A stretch of DNA of 64,000 nucleotides from Oceanobacillus sojae (GTDB lineage: Bacteria; Bacillota; Bacilli; Bacillales; Amphibacillaceae): contig NZ_LT727809.1 in assembly GCF_900162665.1 (NCBI RefSeq), positions 455,229 to 519,228 of the forward strand, given 5' to 3'. Positions within the stretch are counted from its first letter, which is position 1. Each line of letters begins with the position of its first letter. A model generated the notes under the pieces. The model was given only the letters and a program-made list of their open reading frames with translations. It was not told where the DNA came from and did no database searches. This document shows, in pieces, positions 20,228-29,358 of this stretch. The position numbers were made by a program, and so were the translations under genes.

Positions 20228-20785
20228 AAATTTCTGCTCATATACAATGTTATTCAAGGAGTAGATCCGGTCCAAATGACGGATGTGAAAAAGGCGTTCA
20301 ATCAAATAATAGAGTTTATTAATAATGAAAATGAAAGGTTATTATTATAACTACGAGGGATTGCTGATACCGAAAAACACCAAGTTCTGTTAAAGGCACT
20401 TAATAAACCAATTTATTTCGATAATCTAACCAGTAAAAGTTATATTGGGAAATATGATAATCATGAGTTTGACTTTATGATTATTTGGGCAATTCAAAGT
20501 GTCACAAAAATGAAGAAGGGATTCCAATGCTTAAGGAATTAGCAGAACGGCAAAAAAACTAAAAAGATGGTATTCTTGCCCATTAAGGAACCTTGATTTA
20601 ATCCGGATGCTTTTGCCGACTTTGTTGATAGGGTAGTCGAGTTGGATTGTGAGAATGATGACTCACAAGAGTACAAGAGAATGTTTTATGTTTATGAACA
20701 AGACATGAAACGAAGAAGAGAAATTCATATGTCCCCACATACGCCAAAACAGTCGATATGTTTCCATGTACGTGAGGTTCACTAA
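20228..20785 (+). pseudogene. Decayed gene of unknown function
   Basis: One frame runs from 20228 to 20542 with a single in-frame TAA at 20348-20350 (GVDPVQMTDVKKAFNQIIEF before it; LLKALNKPIYFDNL and YDNHEFDFMIIWAIQ after it). A second frame from 20600 to TAA 20785 continues with protein-like sequence (NPDAFADFVDRVVELD, YVYEQDMKRRREIHM). The conceptual product would be about 180 residues. I do not recognise the family. The region lies between IS remnants. No intact gene occupies 20031-20938. Confidence 0.45.
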
Positions 20786-20938
20786 ATCTCATTAAAACAT
20801 CAATTCTATCTACTCAAGCCACGTGGAGTGTGTGGCGTTGCTATGTCGCTAAACTATGTAGAAATCTTTAGTTTCAGCACTAGAGTCTGACTATTGTATC
20901 GATTATATCACTATACATACAAGGGGGTGGATTTCAAC

Positions 20939-22339
20939 TTGAGATTTTCATTATTGATACTGTCATCTATGATGCTAATCCTCGCAACGGGCTGCATCGG
21001 AAAAACATCAGGAAGTCTGTCTGATTCAAATGAGGAAAAGGGTGCATACGGCCCTTCGCAACCGAGCTACAAAATGGAGGTACTGTATGATTCCACTAGG
21101 CATGAAATCAGTGGCAATATGCATGTTCATTTTACAAATAATGTGGGTCACACATTGAATGAAGTGTACTTCAACATTTGGCCAAAAGCAAATGACTTCC
21201 AGAGCGGGAATATCGATGTGATCAATGTAAAATACAACGGGAAGGAAGCAGTTAGTGATGTTAATCAGACTCATTTGAAAGTGTCTGGCTTTTCTTTGCC
21301 GACAAAAGAACGGGCGGAGGTGGAGATGGAATTTACAGTCAAAGTTCCTGAACAACAGGATAGTTTCGGTTGGGATGGAACCTCTGTTTCCTTAGGCAAT
21401 TGGTTCCCAATTCTTGCGGTATATGATCATAATGGTTGGAATGTATATCCCTATCTCGATGGGGCAGAATCTTTTTATTCTTTAACTGGTAACTATGATG
21501 TAACAATAACAACAGATGAGAAAGAAGTTGTGGCTGCAACAGGGGAACAAAAGGGGGATGTCAAGAAGAAAAACGGGATGGCAACGTATTGCTTCATTGC
21601 GGAAAATGTACGGGATTTCGCCATTCAAATGAATGCTGATTATCGGGTAGCAACAGAAATTGTAGACGATATTAAGATGAATGTATATTATACAGCCGAT
21701 CAAGAAAAAGAGGGCTATAAGGAATACATGTTGGATAGCGGGAGCCAGGCACTGCAAACTTTCAATAAGAAAATAGGGCGCTATGCCTGGAATGAACTGG
21801 ATATTGTTGGGATGGAATGTGATTTTGACGGAATGGAATATCCCCAGCTCGTAATGATTTGCCTTAATGAAGAACTCGATGAGTCTGATATTAAAGATAC
21901 GGTCTCCCATGAAATCGGGCATCAATGGTTTTATTCAGCTGTTGGAAATAATCAATATAAAGATCCGTGGCTGGATGAATCATTTGCTTCATTTATGGAA
22001 GTTTTGGGTACCCGAGGGTTAAAGGATTTTGTGGATAAAGATTTTCAGGCACCGGTATCGCCCTATCAATTGGATTCTCCGAGTTCTGCTTTTATTAAAC
22101 GTGGAAATAGTGGTAAGGAAGATTATATAGAATATATTTATAATTATGGTTTAAAGACACTGAATGATTTACGAATAAAACTGGGGGATGCAGTATTTTA
22201 TGACGGGATGCAACAGTATTATCAAGAAATGAAATATAAAATTACAACCGCCGCGGATTTTATTAGCATTATGGAAGATACAGCAGGTGAAGATCTAACA
22301 GATTTTTTTGAAGATCATTATATTAAAATTGACGATTGA
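20939..22339 (+). CDS. M1-family metallopeptidase lipoprotein
   Basis: About 466 residues from TTG 20939, chosen because AAGGGGGTGG lies 8 bases upstream and the frame then opens with a lipoprotein signal (MRFSLLILSS..., lipobox LATGC). A beta-rich N-terminal domain precedes the gluzincin site HEIGH (~324-328) with the third zinc ligand Glu in WLDESFASF, 18 residues on. The usual GAMEN exopeptidase motif reads GMEYPQ (~300), so the substrate end may differ from classical aminopeptidases. Probably anchored outside the membrane and trimming peptides. Flanked by decayed DNA. Confidence 0.85.
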   Translation: MRFSLLILSSMMLILATGCIGKTSGSLSDSNEEKGAYGPSQPSYKMEVLYDSTRHEISGNMHVHFTNNVGHTLNEVYFNIWPKANDFQSGNIDVINVKYNGKEAVSDVNQTHLKVSGFSLPTKERAEVEMEFTVKVPEQQDSFGWDGTSVSLGNWFPILAVYDHNGWNVYPYLDGAESFYSLTGNYDVTITTDEKEVVAATGEQKGDVKKKNGMATYCFIAENVRDFAIQMNADYRVATEIVDDIKMNVYYTADQEKEGYKEYMLDSGSQALQTFNKKIGRYAWNELDIVGMECDFDGMEYPQLVMICLNEELDESDIKDTVSHEIGHQWFYSAVGNNQYKDPWLDESFASFMEVLGTRGLKDFVDKDFQAPVSPYQLDSPSSAFIKRGNSGKEDYIEYIYNYGLKTLNDLRIKLGDAVFYDGMQQYYQEMKYKITTAADFISIMEDTAGEDLTDFFEDHYIKIDD

Positions 22340-22455
22340 AGGATAAGAAGACATATCGATAGAAAAAACATTTACTTAATTGGTGACAAAAGAATATAAG
22401 GCGAGAGTGAACTAAACAGTGATATCAATATTATCCCAATGTCGTAATTGTAATC

Positions 22456-22623
22456 AAGAAGGAATTAATCTTTCATGAAGATTATCAAACAAGAGAAAAA
22501 TCAAAACGCAGCATCTTTTCTGACATCCAGACATTTTATAATTCCAAGCGAATTCACGCAACGATTGGGTATATGTCACCAATAGCGTATGAAAAAATGT
22601 ATCTGCGTAAGATAGCTTCATAG
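22456..22623 (+). pseudogene. IS3-family transposase (orfB), C-terminal remnant
   Basis: KKELIFHEDYQTREKSKRSI..., FYNSKRIHATIGYMSP and the stop at 22621-22623 match the last ~55 residues of IS150/IS3-type OrfB (typical form YETREEAK...IFEYIE, FYNRKRRHSTLGYLSP). The upstream catalytic part is missing. CAGTGTCCAATTTATTGACA near 22733 resembles an IS3-type end. Nothing else in 22340-22990 looks coding. Confidence 0.8.
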
Positions 22624-22997
22624 AAGAACGTCATTAGCCATTGTATTAAAGGAAGGAGCGGCTTTCCTCTTCTTTTAACACAATGGGGCGCAAGAAGAGC
22701 ACGTTAGATTTTTAAAAAATTAACCATTTCCAGTGTCCAATTTATTGACATAGATCCAAATTCTCCACCACATAAGCTAACAATGTATTGTTCCAGATAT
22801 ATAATGATTAAGATGATTCTTTAGAAAAACTATTAATATAAAAAGCTTAATTTGTAAACAAAAATAATACAAGATTTATTATTAGATTAAATAATGGAGA
22901 AACATTGAACCTAAGCAGGGAAATTGCTATAGTAGGGAAAACAATTAATAAAAATTTTAACTTCCAATAAAATAAATTTTACATTAAATTGATAAAT

Positions 22998-24565
22998 GAG
23001 TGAATTTCATAATTCTTAACCCTTGCGTCCCAATGAGTTCAGGGCATAAAAAAAGAAGTACCTCCCCAAATCTTGTATAATGGTAATAACCACAAAACCA
23101 TAAAAAGACTGGAGGAGTACTTCTTATGACCATTATACGACAACCGAGTCTATTTGGCATCCAAGAATTATATGACATGGAACCTACCCAAAAATATGAA
23201 GCGATTATTTCAGCGATTGATCTGGATCGTATTTATCATGCGATTAATAAGAAATCCCGGCTTGGAGCGCCTGTTGAGCTAAATTATGCAGGGATGATTA
23301 TTTCTTTTTTTATTCGCTACATCGAGCGCATCCCAACGATCAAAGACTTAATCAAGCGTCTAAATGATGACTTTATCTTTAAAATGAACTGCGGATTTCT
23401 TGTTTCCGATTCTACACCGTCAGAAGCTGCGTATTCTCGCTTGGTTACAAAACTGAGTGAATCAGATATTTTAGAGAAATCCTTCGAAAACGTAACACTG
23501 GCAGCTATCACAGAAGGATTTATCGCTGATGAAGTCATCGCCATTGACGCAACCCATTTTGAAGCCCGGGACAAGGCGCCCGTTCAAAAAGAAGAAAAAT
23601 CGGAAATCAGACCCAAAAAGCGTGGGCGTAAATCCAAGAAAGAACGCGACCAATATCTCAAAGAACAAGCAGAAAAAGAAGCGAATCTTCCATTGTATGA
23701 AAAGAAAATAGAAGCTCAATTAGACGTTCCATTAGACGTATTGCGTGCAGAAGTGCCACAGAACCCAAAATGGGGTGTGAAAAAGAATGCAGATGGTAAA
23801 AACGAGTATTGGTTTGGCTACAAAGGACACCTCGCAGTTGGGGCATCAAGCCAGTATATTCTACAATCCTTGTTTTCTTCCGGCAGCTTAAATGATGGAA
23901 AAGCCGCTATCGCCCTATTGAAGGGGATAGATCAACGACTTCCGCTTACGTCTGCTTCTTACCAGACATTGGATGCGGGCTATGATTTCGAGCCGATTTA
24001 TGAACAAATTCATCGCATGGGACAACAGTCTGTCATTGCCTATAATAAACGCAATGAAGGCGAAATGATCGGGTTTGATAAGGATTTTGCCCCGACCTGT
24101 TTGCGAGAACATTCCTATAAATATGACAGCTTTGATCCGAAATACGAAACATTGAAGTATACCAGACCTAAGGAATGTAGCAACTGCCCACTTGCAAATG
24201 AAGGTATCTGTCAAAAAGTGTATAAAGTCAAAATAACCACCGATTTAAGACGTTATACGGCGCCTGCGCGCGGATCAAGAGCTTGGAAAAAGATTTTTAA
24301 ACAACGGACAGCAGTAGAACGTGTCAACGCTTATTTAAAAGAGTTCTATCAGTTAAATAATGTTCGCTATCGCACTGGAAAGCGTGCGAAAGTCCATTTT
24401 GACATGGTCGCTTTGATTTACAATGCTTCCAAATTAGCTGCGGATCGCATCCAAGCGGAGCTTATTCAGCAACAACAAGCTGCATAATTTTTGTTTTTTA
24501 AAATACACTTTCGAAAATTCTGTTCGTCTTTGTATTTTTAAAAAGAGCAATTATGAAATTCATTC
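22998..24565 (+). mobile_element. IS1182-type insertion sequence with 17-bp ends and AAAT duplication
   Basis: Left end GAGTGAATTTCATAATT (22998-23014) and right end AATTATGAAATTCATTC (24549-24565) are inverted repeats with one mismatch. Direct repeats AAAT flank them at 22994-22997 and 24566-24569. One intact transposase gene lies inside. A dyad AAGAAGTACCTCC (from ~23053) / GGAGGAGTACTTCTT (to 23125) surrounds the leader just before the gene and could limit read-through transcription or translation. Length is about 1568 bp. Looks recent. Confidence 0.88.
23126..24487 (+). CDS. IS1182-family (DDE) transposase
   Basis: 453 residues. N-terminal DUF772-like region (LNYAGMIISFFIRYIERI, FLVSDSTPSEAAYSRLV). 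First catalytic Asp in EVIAIDATHFEARDK (~140). A basic, lysine-rich spacer (about 150-195) follows, then the DDE domain with YKGHLAVGA, the second Asp in TLDAGYD, a Cys cluster CSNCPLANEGIC, and the Glu in RTAVERVNAYLKEF. ATG 23126 follows GGAGGAG. The frame is complete. Confidence 0.88.
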   Translation: MTIIRQPSLFGIQELYDMEPTQKYEAIISAIDLDRIYHAINKKSRLGAPVELNYAGMIISFFIRYIERIPTIKDLIKRLNDDFIFKMNCGFLVSDSTPSEAAYSRLVTKLSESDILEKSFENVTLAAITEGFIADEVIAIDATHFEARDKAPVQKEEKSEIRPKKRGRKSKKERDQYLKEQAEKEANLPLYEKKIEAQLDVPLDVLRAEVPQNPKWGVKKNADGKNEYWFGYKGHLAVGASSQYILQSLFSSGSLNDGKAAIALLKGIDQRLPLTSASYQTLDAGYDFEPIYEQIHRMGQQSVIAYNKRNEGEMIGFDKDFAPTCLREHSYKYDSFDPKYETLKYTRPKECSNCPLANEGICQKVYKVKITTDLRRYTAPARGSRAWKKIFKQRTAVERVNAYLKEFYQLNNVRYRTGKRAKVHFDMVALIYNASKLAADRIQAELIQQQQAA

Positions 24566-24717
24566 AAATATAAAGTAATAATTCCATAATACAAAGAACC
24601 TTTCACCTCTTTAAGTAAAGATAGAAAGGTTCTTTTGTATTCTATTTCTAATCTTTTATGATAATATAAGATACGATGATGTTATAATAAAGATTTTAAT
24701 GAAAGGATGATAAATAA

Positions 24718-26079
24718 ATGGCTGAAAAATTGCCGAAAACAGTCAGTTTCCACACATTGGGCTGCAAAGTAAATCACTACGAGACCGAGGGCATTTGGAG
24801 AATGTTTAAGGAAGAGGGCTATGAACGTGTAGACTTTGACCATGATGCAGATGTTTATGTGATCAACACATGCACGGTTACCAATACAGGTGATAAAAAA
24901 AGCAGACAGACCATCCGCCGCGCGATCAGAAATAATCCTGATGCAGTAGTCTGTGTAACGGGATGCTATGCGCAAACCTCTCCCGGTGAGATTATGGAGA
25001 TTCCTGGTGTCGATGTCGTTGTCGGTACACAGGAGCGTAAAAATATCTTTACTTATATTAAAGAGCATGAAAAAACAAAAGCTCCTGTAAATGGCGTATC
25101 AAACATTATGAAAAACCGTGTCTTTGAGGAAATGGATGTTCCTGTTTTTACAGATCGCACACGGGCATCATTGAAAATTCAGGAAGGCTGCAATAACTTC
25201 TGCACATTTTGTATTATTCCCTGGTCAAGAGGTCTGCTTCGCTCTAGAGACCCTGAGAATGTGATTGAACAGGCAAATAAATTAGTCGAAGCAGGGTATA
25301 AAGAGCTTGTACTTACAGGAATACATACGGCTGGATATGGAGAAGATTTAAAAGATTATAATTTTGCTATGCTTCTGGAAGAACTGGAACAGGTGGAAGG
25401 ATTAGAACGCATCCGGATCAGTTCTATTGAAGCCAGTCAAATTACGGACGAGGTTATCCGTGTGCTGGACAGAAGTAAGAAAATTGTCCGCCACTTGCAC
25501 ATTCCATTACAATCTGGGTCAGATACGGTATTAGCCAGAATGCGCCGCAAGTATTCAACCGATTTTTACCGTCAAAAAGTGAAGAAGATACAAAAAGCAT
25601 TACCGGGATTAGCGATTACCTCTGATGTTATTGTCGGATTTCCTGGTGAAACAGATGAAGAGTTTCAGGAGACGTATGATTTTATTAAAGAAATCGGCTA
25701 TGCCGAGCTTCATGTATTCCCGTTCTCCAGAAGAACCGGTACGCCGGCAGCCAGAATGGACAATCAGGTAGAAGATGAAGTGAAAGAAAAACGCGTGCAT
25801 GACTTAATCTCATTATCTGATCAGCTTGCAAAAGAATATGCCTCTAAATACGAAGATGAAGTATTGGAAGTGATTCCAGAGGAGCATGCAAGTGAACAGG
25901 AAAATAATCAGCTTATTGGCTATACGGATAATTATATGAAAGTTCAATTTGAAGGTTCCCCGGATTTAATTGGTAAAATTGTTAAAGTGAAAATAACAGA
26001 GTCCGGCTACCCTGTTAATAAAGGTGTTTTTGTAAGGGTGATGGATCACGCCACACATATTGCAGAAAAAAACGCATAA
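24718..26079 (+). CDS. mtaB: tRNA (t6A37) methylthiotransferase MtaB
   Basis: 453 residues. N-terminal UPF0004 domain with cluster Cys in TLGCKVNHYETE (C16), INTCTVTN and VTGCYAQ. The radical-SAM motif CNNFCTFCIIPWSRG lies near residue 155-169, and a C-terminal TRAM domain covers about 380-445. Converts t6A37 to ms2t6A37 in tRNAs reading ANN codons. ATG follows AAAGGATGA. In B. subtilis it follows rsmE directly; here the accessory segment separates them. A dispersed repeat lies just after the stop. Confidence 0.95.
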   Translation: MAEKLPKTVSFHTLGCKVNHYETEGIWRMFKEEGYERVDFDHDADVYVINTCTVTNTGDKKSRQTIRRAIRNNPDAVVCVTGCYAQTSPGEIMEIPGVDVVVGTQERKNIFTYIKEHEKTKAPVNGVSNIMKNRVFEEMDVPVFTDRTRASLKIQEGCNNFCTFCIIPWSRGLLRSRDPENVIEQANKLVEAGYKELVLTGIHTAGYGEDLKDYNFAMLLEELEQVEGLERIRISSIEASQITDEVIRVLDRSKKIVRHLHIPLQSGSDTVLARMRRKYSTDFYRQKVKKIQKALPGLAITSDVIVGFPGETDEEFQETYDFIKEIGYAELHVFPFSRRTGTPAARMDNQVEDEVKEKRVHDLISLSDQLAKEYASKYEDEVLEVIPEEHASEQENNQLIGYTDNYMKVQFEGSPDLIGKIVKVKITESGYPVNKGVFVRVMDHATHIAEKNA

Positions 26080-26084
26080 AAAAA

Positions 26085-26334
26085 GGATGTTCAAAAAGTC
26101 CAATAAAAATGACACGGCGATAAGAGGATCTTCTACTAAGAACGCCCACGTCGTGTGGGCAACGTAGAAGCCACCGCATCCTGCGGAAGTGCGTTGACGA
26201 GATTTTTTCGATGGGACTGCGATTACTCGCCCCACCAAAAGCGTTACTCACGTATTTAAAAGCATACGCTCCGTTCGTAAAAATCTCGTCGCCTTGAACT
26301 TCTTGGTCCTGTTTATCGTACTTTTTGAACACTC
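26085..26334. repeat. Dispersed miniature repeat, long copy 1
   Basis: Starts GGATGTTCAAAAAGTCC (26085-26101) and ends GTACTTTTTGAACACTC, an inverted pair. Between them lie family phrases ATAAAAATGACACGGCGA, CACGTATTTAAAAGCATACG and GAACTTCTTGGTCCTG. No coding capacity. Shares ends and internal phrases with the copies at 31004 and 38711. Confidence 0.85.
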
Positions 26335-26354
26335 ATAAAAAGGAGATATTAATC

Positions 26355-27020
26355 ATGAATTTAGCTTCTTATATTGACCATACATTACTAAAACCAGATT
26401 CTACGAAGCAGCAAATCGCAAAAATTGTCGAAGAAGCAAAAGAAAATAAATTTGCATCCGTTTGTGTAAATCCACATTGGGTTGTTTACTGTGCAAGCGA
26501 ACTAAAGGATTCTACAGTAAAAGTATGTACTGTCATTGGTTTTCCTCTGGGAGCAACAACCACACAGACAAAGGTTTATGAAACAAAAGAAGCAATTGAA
26601 AACGGCGCAACAGAGGTCGATATGGTTATAAATATCGGAGAATTAAAAGCTGGAAATGAAGCGCTGGTTAAAGCAGATATTAAGGCTGTTGTAGATGCTG
26701 CAAAGGACAAAGCTTTAACGAAAGTAATTATTGAGACAGCTTTGCTGACTGATGAAGAAAAAGTGCTTGCCTGTAAATTAGCTAAAGAAGCCGGAGCAGA
26801 CTTTGTAAAAACATCAACCGGTTTTTCCGGAGGCGGAGCAACTGTTGAAGATATCAAATTGATGCGGGAAACAGTCGGACCTGATATGGGAGTAAAGGCA
26901 TCCGGAGGAATTCGCGATCTAGAAGCAACGGAAGCAATGATTGAAGCCGGAGCAACACGTATTGGAGCAAGTGCCGGTGTGGAAATTGTTTCCGGTAAAG
27001 AAGGAACTTCAGATTATTAA
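26355..27020 (+). CDS. deoC: Deoxyribose-phosphate aldolase DeoC
   Basis: 221 residues from ATG 26355 (AAGGAGAT 9 bases upstream; an earlier in-frame ATG lies in the repeat element). TIM barrel: [38 protein letters not shown], and the Schiff-base Lys in [12 protein letters not shown]. Cleaves 2-deoxyribose-5-phosphate to glyceraldehyde-3-phosphate and acetaldehyde in deoxynucleoside salvage. Its place between mtaB and rpsU differs from B. subtilis. Confidence 0.95.
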   Translation: MNLASYIDHTLLKPDSTKQQIAKIVEEAKENKFASVCVNPHWVVYCASELKDSTVKVCTVIGFPLGATTTQTKVYETKEAIENGATEVDMVINIGELKAGNEALVKADIKAVVDAAKDKALTKVIIETALLTDEEKVLACKLAKEAGADFVKTSTGFSGGGATVEDIKLMRETVGPDMGVKASGGIRDLEATEAMIEAGATRIGASAGVEIVSGKEGTSDY

Positions 27021-27031
27021 TAAATAACCAT

Positions 27032-27060
27032 TGACCGTTCGGAAGGTTTATATTATACTT
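27032..27060 (+). promoter_or_regulatory. Sigma-A promoter of rpsU-yqeY
   Basis: TTGACC (27032-27037), a 17-bp spacer, then TATACT (27055-27060). It lies 12 bp after the deoC stop and 72 bp before rpsU. Confidence 0.75.
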
Positions 27061-27131
27061 TAAAAAGGCATGAGAGTATGTTCATGTCAGCATTAAATAT
27101 GGTTTTGTGCTTCGGAGGGAGGGAAATTAGC

Positions 27132-27308
27132 ATGTCAAATACAACTCGCGTTCGTAAAAACGAGTCTCTTGAGGATGCTCTTCGTCGCTTTAAGCGTAGT
27201 GTATCAAAAAGTGGTACATTACAGGAATATCGTAAACGTGAACACTATGAAAAACCTAGTGTACGCCGTAAGAAGAAATCTGAGGCTGCTAGAAAACGTA
27301 AATTCTAA
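27132..27308 (+). CDS. rpsU: 30S ribosomal protein S21
   Basis: 58 residues, very basic: [20 protein letters not shown] at the start, [12 protein letters not shown] at the end. ATG 27132 follows GGAGGGAGG; an earlier in-frame ATG lacks an RBS. Binds the 30S platform near the anti-Shine-Dalgarno region. Co-transcribed with yqeY 14 bp downstream. Confidence 0.97.
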   Translation: MSNTTRVRKNESLEDALRRFKRSVSKSGTLQEYRKREHYEKPSVRRKKKSEAARKRKF

Positions 27309-27322
27309 AGAAGGTGTAACGT

Positions 27323-27769
27323 ATGACGCTACTTGATCGATTGAATCAAGATATGAAGCAGGCGATGAAGAACAAAGATAAAGAAACCCTTAGCGTTATT
27401 CGCATGGTAAAGGCTTCTATTCAGAATGAATCGATTAAGCTTGGAAAAGATACTCTATCTGAGGACGAAGATTTAACTATTCTTTCGAGAGAAGTTAAGC
27501 AGAGAAAAGATTCCCTCCAAGAATTTAGAAATGCTGGAAGAGAAGATTTGGTTGGAAAAACCGAAAATGAGTTGGAGATACTTGCACAGTATTTACCAAA
27601 ACAGCTTTCAGATGAAGAATTAACATCGATCATTCAGGAAACAATAAAAGAAGTGAATGCTTCCTCAATGAAAGATATGGGGAAAGTAATGGGTTCCGTG
27701 ATGCCAAAGGTTAAAGGACAGGCTGACGGTACTAAAATTAAACAAATAGTAGAGCAGAAATTGCGTTAA
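27323..27769 (+). CDS. yqeY: GatB/YqeY domain protein
   Basis: 148 residues, usual length. N-terminal helical domain ([19 protein letters not shown]) and C-terminal YqeY/GatB-tail domain ([34 protein letters not shown]). The fold matches the tRNA-binding tail of GatB amidotransferase, suggesting a tRNA-related role, but no activity is proven. A strong terminator follows. Confidence 0.93.
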   Translation: MTLLDRLNQDMKQAMKNKDKETLSVIRMVKASIQNESIKLGKDTLSEDEDLTILSREVKQRKDSLQEFRNAGREDLVGKTENELEILAQYLPKQLSDEELTSIIQETIKEVNASSMKDMGKVMGSVMPKVKGQADGTKIKQIVEQKLR

Positions 27770-27770
27770 A

Positions 27771-27801
27771 AAAAACCAGCCTTTCGGGGCTGGTTTTTTA
27801 A
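27771..27801 (+). terminator. Intrinsic terminator after yqeY
   Basis: AAACCAGCC / GGCTGGTTT stem, TTTCGG loop region, T-run. Starts at the yqeY stop. Confidence 0.93.
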
Positions 27802-27999
27802 ATTGCATTTGAAATATGGTTTATGACAGGAATCAGCATAAATACATAAAAGACTTTTCTAACCTGATTATTAGATGAAGCTTTCTATTCATTCAAAAGA
27901 TATGGTACTATCAATGTATACCCATCCACGAAAAATGAAACCTTTTATGAATTACTTTCGTAAATATAGATAAGGTGGAGGATGAGGGGGTGATTCAAG

Positions 28000-29334
28000 T
28001 TGAAAAGACATCGAAGGCGGTTGGCTGTATACATATTTTTTGTGTCAGTTTTAGCCTTGGTATCGATCTTTACTGGGAAACAGGCAGAAGCCGAGCAGGG
28101 TCAGGGTGAAACAGTATATATTATTCCGATCGAAAATGAAGTGGAAAGAGGGCTTGAAGCTTTTATTAAGCGGGCTACAGAAGAAGCTATGGAAAATGGT
28201 GCAGATCACATCATTTTTGAAATTGATACTCCTGGAGGACGTGTCGATTCTGCGGGACAAATAGGTTCGCATATTCGAAGTCTGACTATTCCTACGACAT
28301 CGTATATCGTAAACGAGGCGTTATCTGCCGGATCTTATATAGCGCTATTCTCTGATAATATTTACTTTAATCCACATGCAACAATGGGAGCAAGCGGAGT
28401 CATCAATCAGGATGGAACAGCGGCTGATAAAAAAGCACAATCTGCCTGGCTTGCGCAGATGAGAAGTGCTGCGGAATCAAATGGAAGAGATCCTATTTAT
28501 GCTGCAGCGATGGCTGACAGCAGTATTGATTTACCGGAATATGGAGCTCCTGAAGGGGAATTTTTAACATTAGGCCCCCGGCAGGCGGAAGAGGTAGGTT
28601 ATGCAGAGGGCATCGTCTCAAATCGCGCTGAGCTTCTCGAAGAACTTAATCTTTCTGAAGCAACTATTGTAGAAACGGAAACGTCTTTTGCAGAAGAGCT
28701 GGCAAGATTTCTGACGCATCCGGTTGTTATACCTATTTTGCTTTCCGTTGCCAGTATCGGGCTGATTGTTGAGCTGTATTCTCCTGGTTTTGGAGTACCG
28801 GGAAGTTTAGGATTATTATCATTGCTCCTGTTCTTTTATGGTCATATTGTTGCAGGACTGGCGGGGATGGAGGCACTTCTTCTCCTGATCATCGGTATTG
28901 GCCTTATTGCAGCAGAATTCTTTGTCACAGGAGGCATATTAGGTGTCCTGGGAATAGCTGCAGTGGTCGGATCGTTATTCATGTCAGGTTATGATATGGT
29001 CCACATGTCAATGAGTATTGGTATTGCCTTTTTAATTGCTGTTATTCTTGCTATTATTCTGTTTAGAAGAATTGGTATGGATAAAGGTATTTTCCGCCAT
29101 ATTATTTTAAGAGACAGTACTGCAACAGAACAGGGCTATGTATCCTCAGTGAACCGTTTAGAGCTTGTCGGACTTGAAGGAAACTCATTAACACCGCTGC
29201 ACCCTTCTGGATTGGTCGAATTAAATGATGAGACCATTGATGTTGTTTCTGATGGAACTTATATTGGTAAAGGGAAGAGGGTAAAAGTAATTCGTGTAGA
29301 AGGTGTTCGTGTCGTAGTTAGGGAAATAAAATAA
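28000..29334 (+). CDS. nfeD: NfeD-family membrane serine protease
   Basis: 444 residues, TTG start at 28000 after AGGGGGTGA. Signal/anchor helix (~9-30), then a ClpP-like serine protease domain (FEIDTPGGRVDSAG; catalytic-type Ser in ALSAGSYIAL, Lys in AADKKAQS). About four membrane helices follow (~230-355), then a C-terminal OB-fold NfeD domain (SSVNRLELVGLEGN, KGKRVKVIRVEG). Paired with floA directly downstream, as in the B. subtilis yqeZ-floA (yqfA) operon, where it acts with flotillin microdomains. Confidence 0.93.
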   Translation: MKRHRRRLAVYIFFVSVLALVSIFTGKQAEAEQGQGETVYIIPIENEVERGLEAFIKRATEEAMENGADHIIFEIDTPGGRVDSAGQIGSHIRSLTIPTTSYIVNEALSAGSYIALFSDNIYFNPHATMGASGVINQDGTAADKKAQSAWLAQMRSAAESNGRDPIYAAAMADSSIDLPEYGAPEGEFLTLGPRQAEEVGYAEGIVSNRAELLEELNLSEATIVETETSFAEELARFLTHPVVIPILLSVASIGLIVELYSPGFGVPGSLGLLSLLLFFYGHIVAGLAGMEALLLLIIGIGLIAAEFFVTGGILGVLGIAAVVGSLFMSGYDMVHMSMSIGIAFLIAVILAIILFRRIGMDKGIFRHIILRDSTATEQGYVSSVNRLELVGLEGNSLTPLHPSGLVELNDETIDVVSDGTYIGKGKRVKVIRVEGVRVVVREIK

Positions 29335-29358
29335 TTATTTTTATTAGGAGGAAGTTGC

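Noticed and set aside
26015-26332. Minus-strand frames spanning the repeat element after mtaB
   Set aside because: They run through a non-coding repeat and the mtaB 3' end; no RBS or family match.
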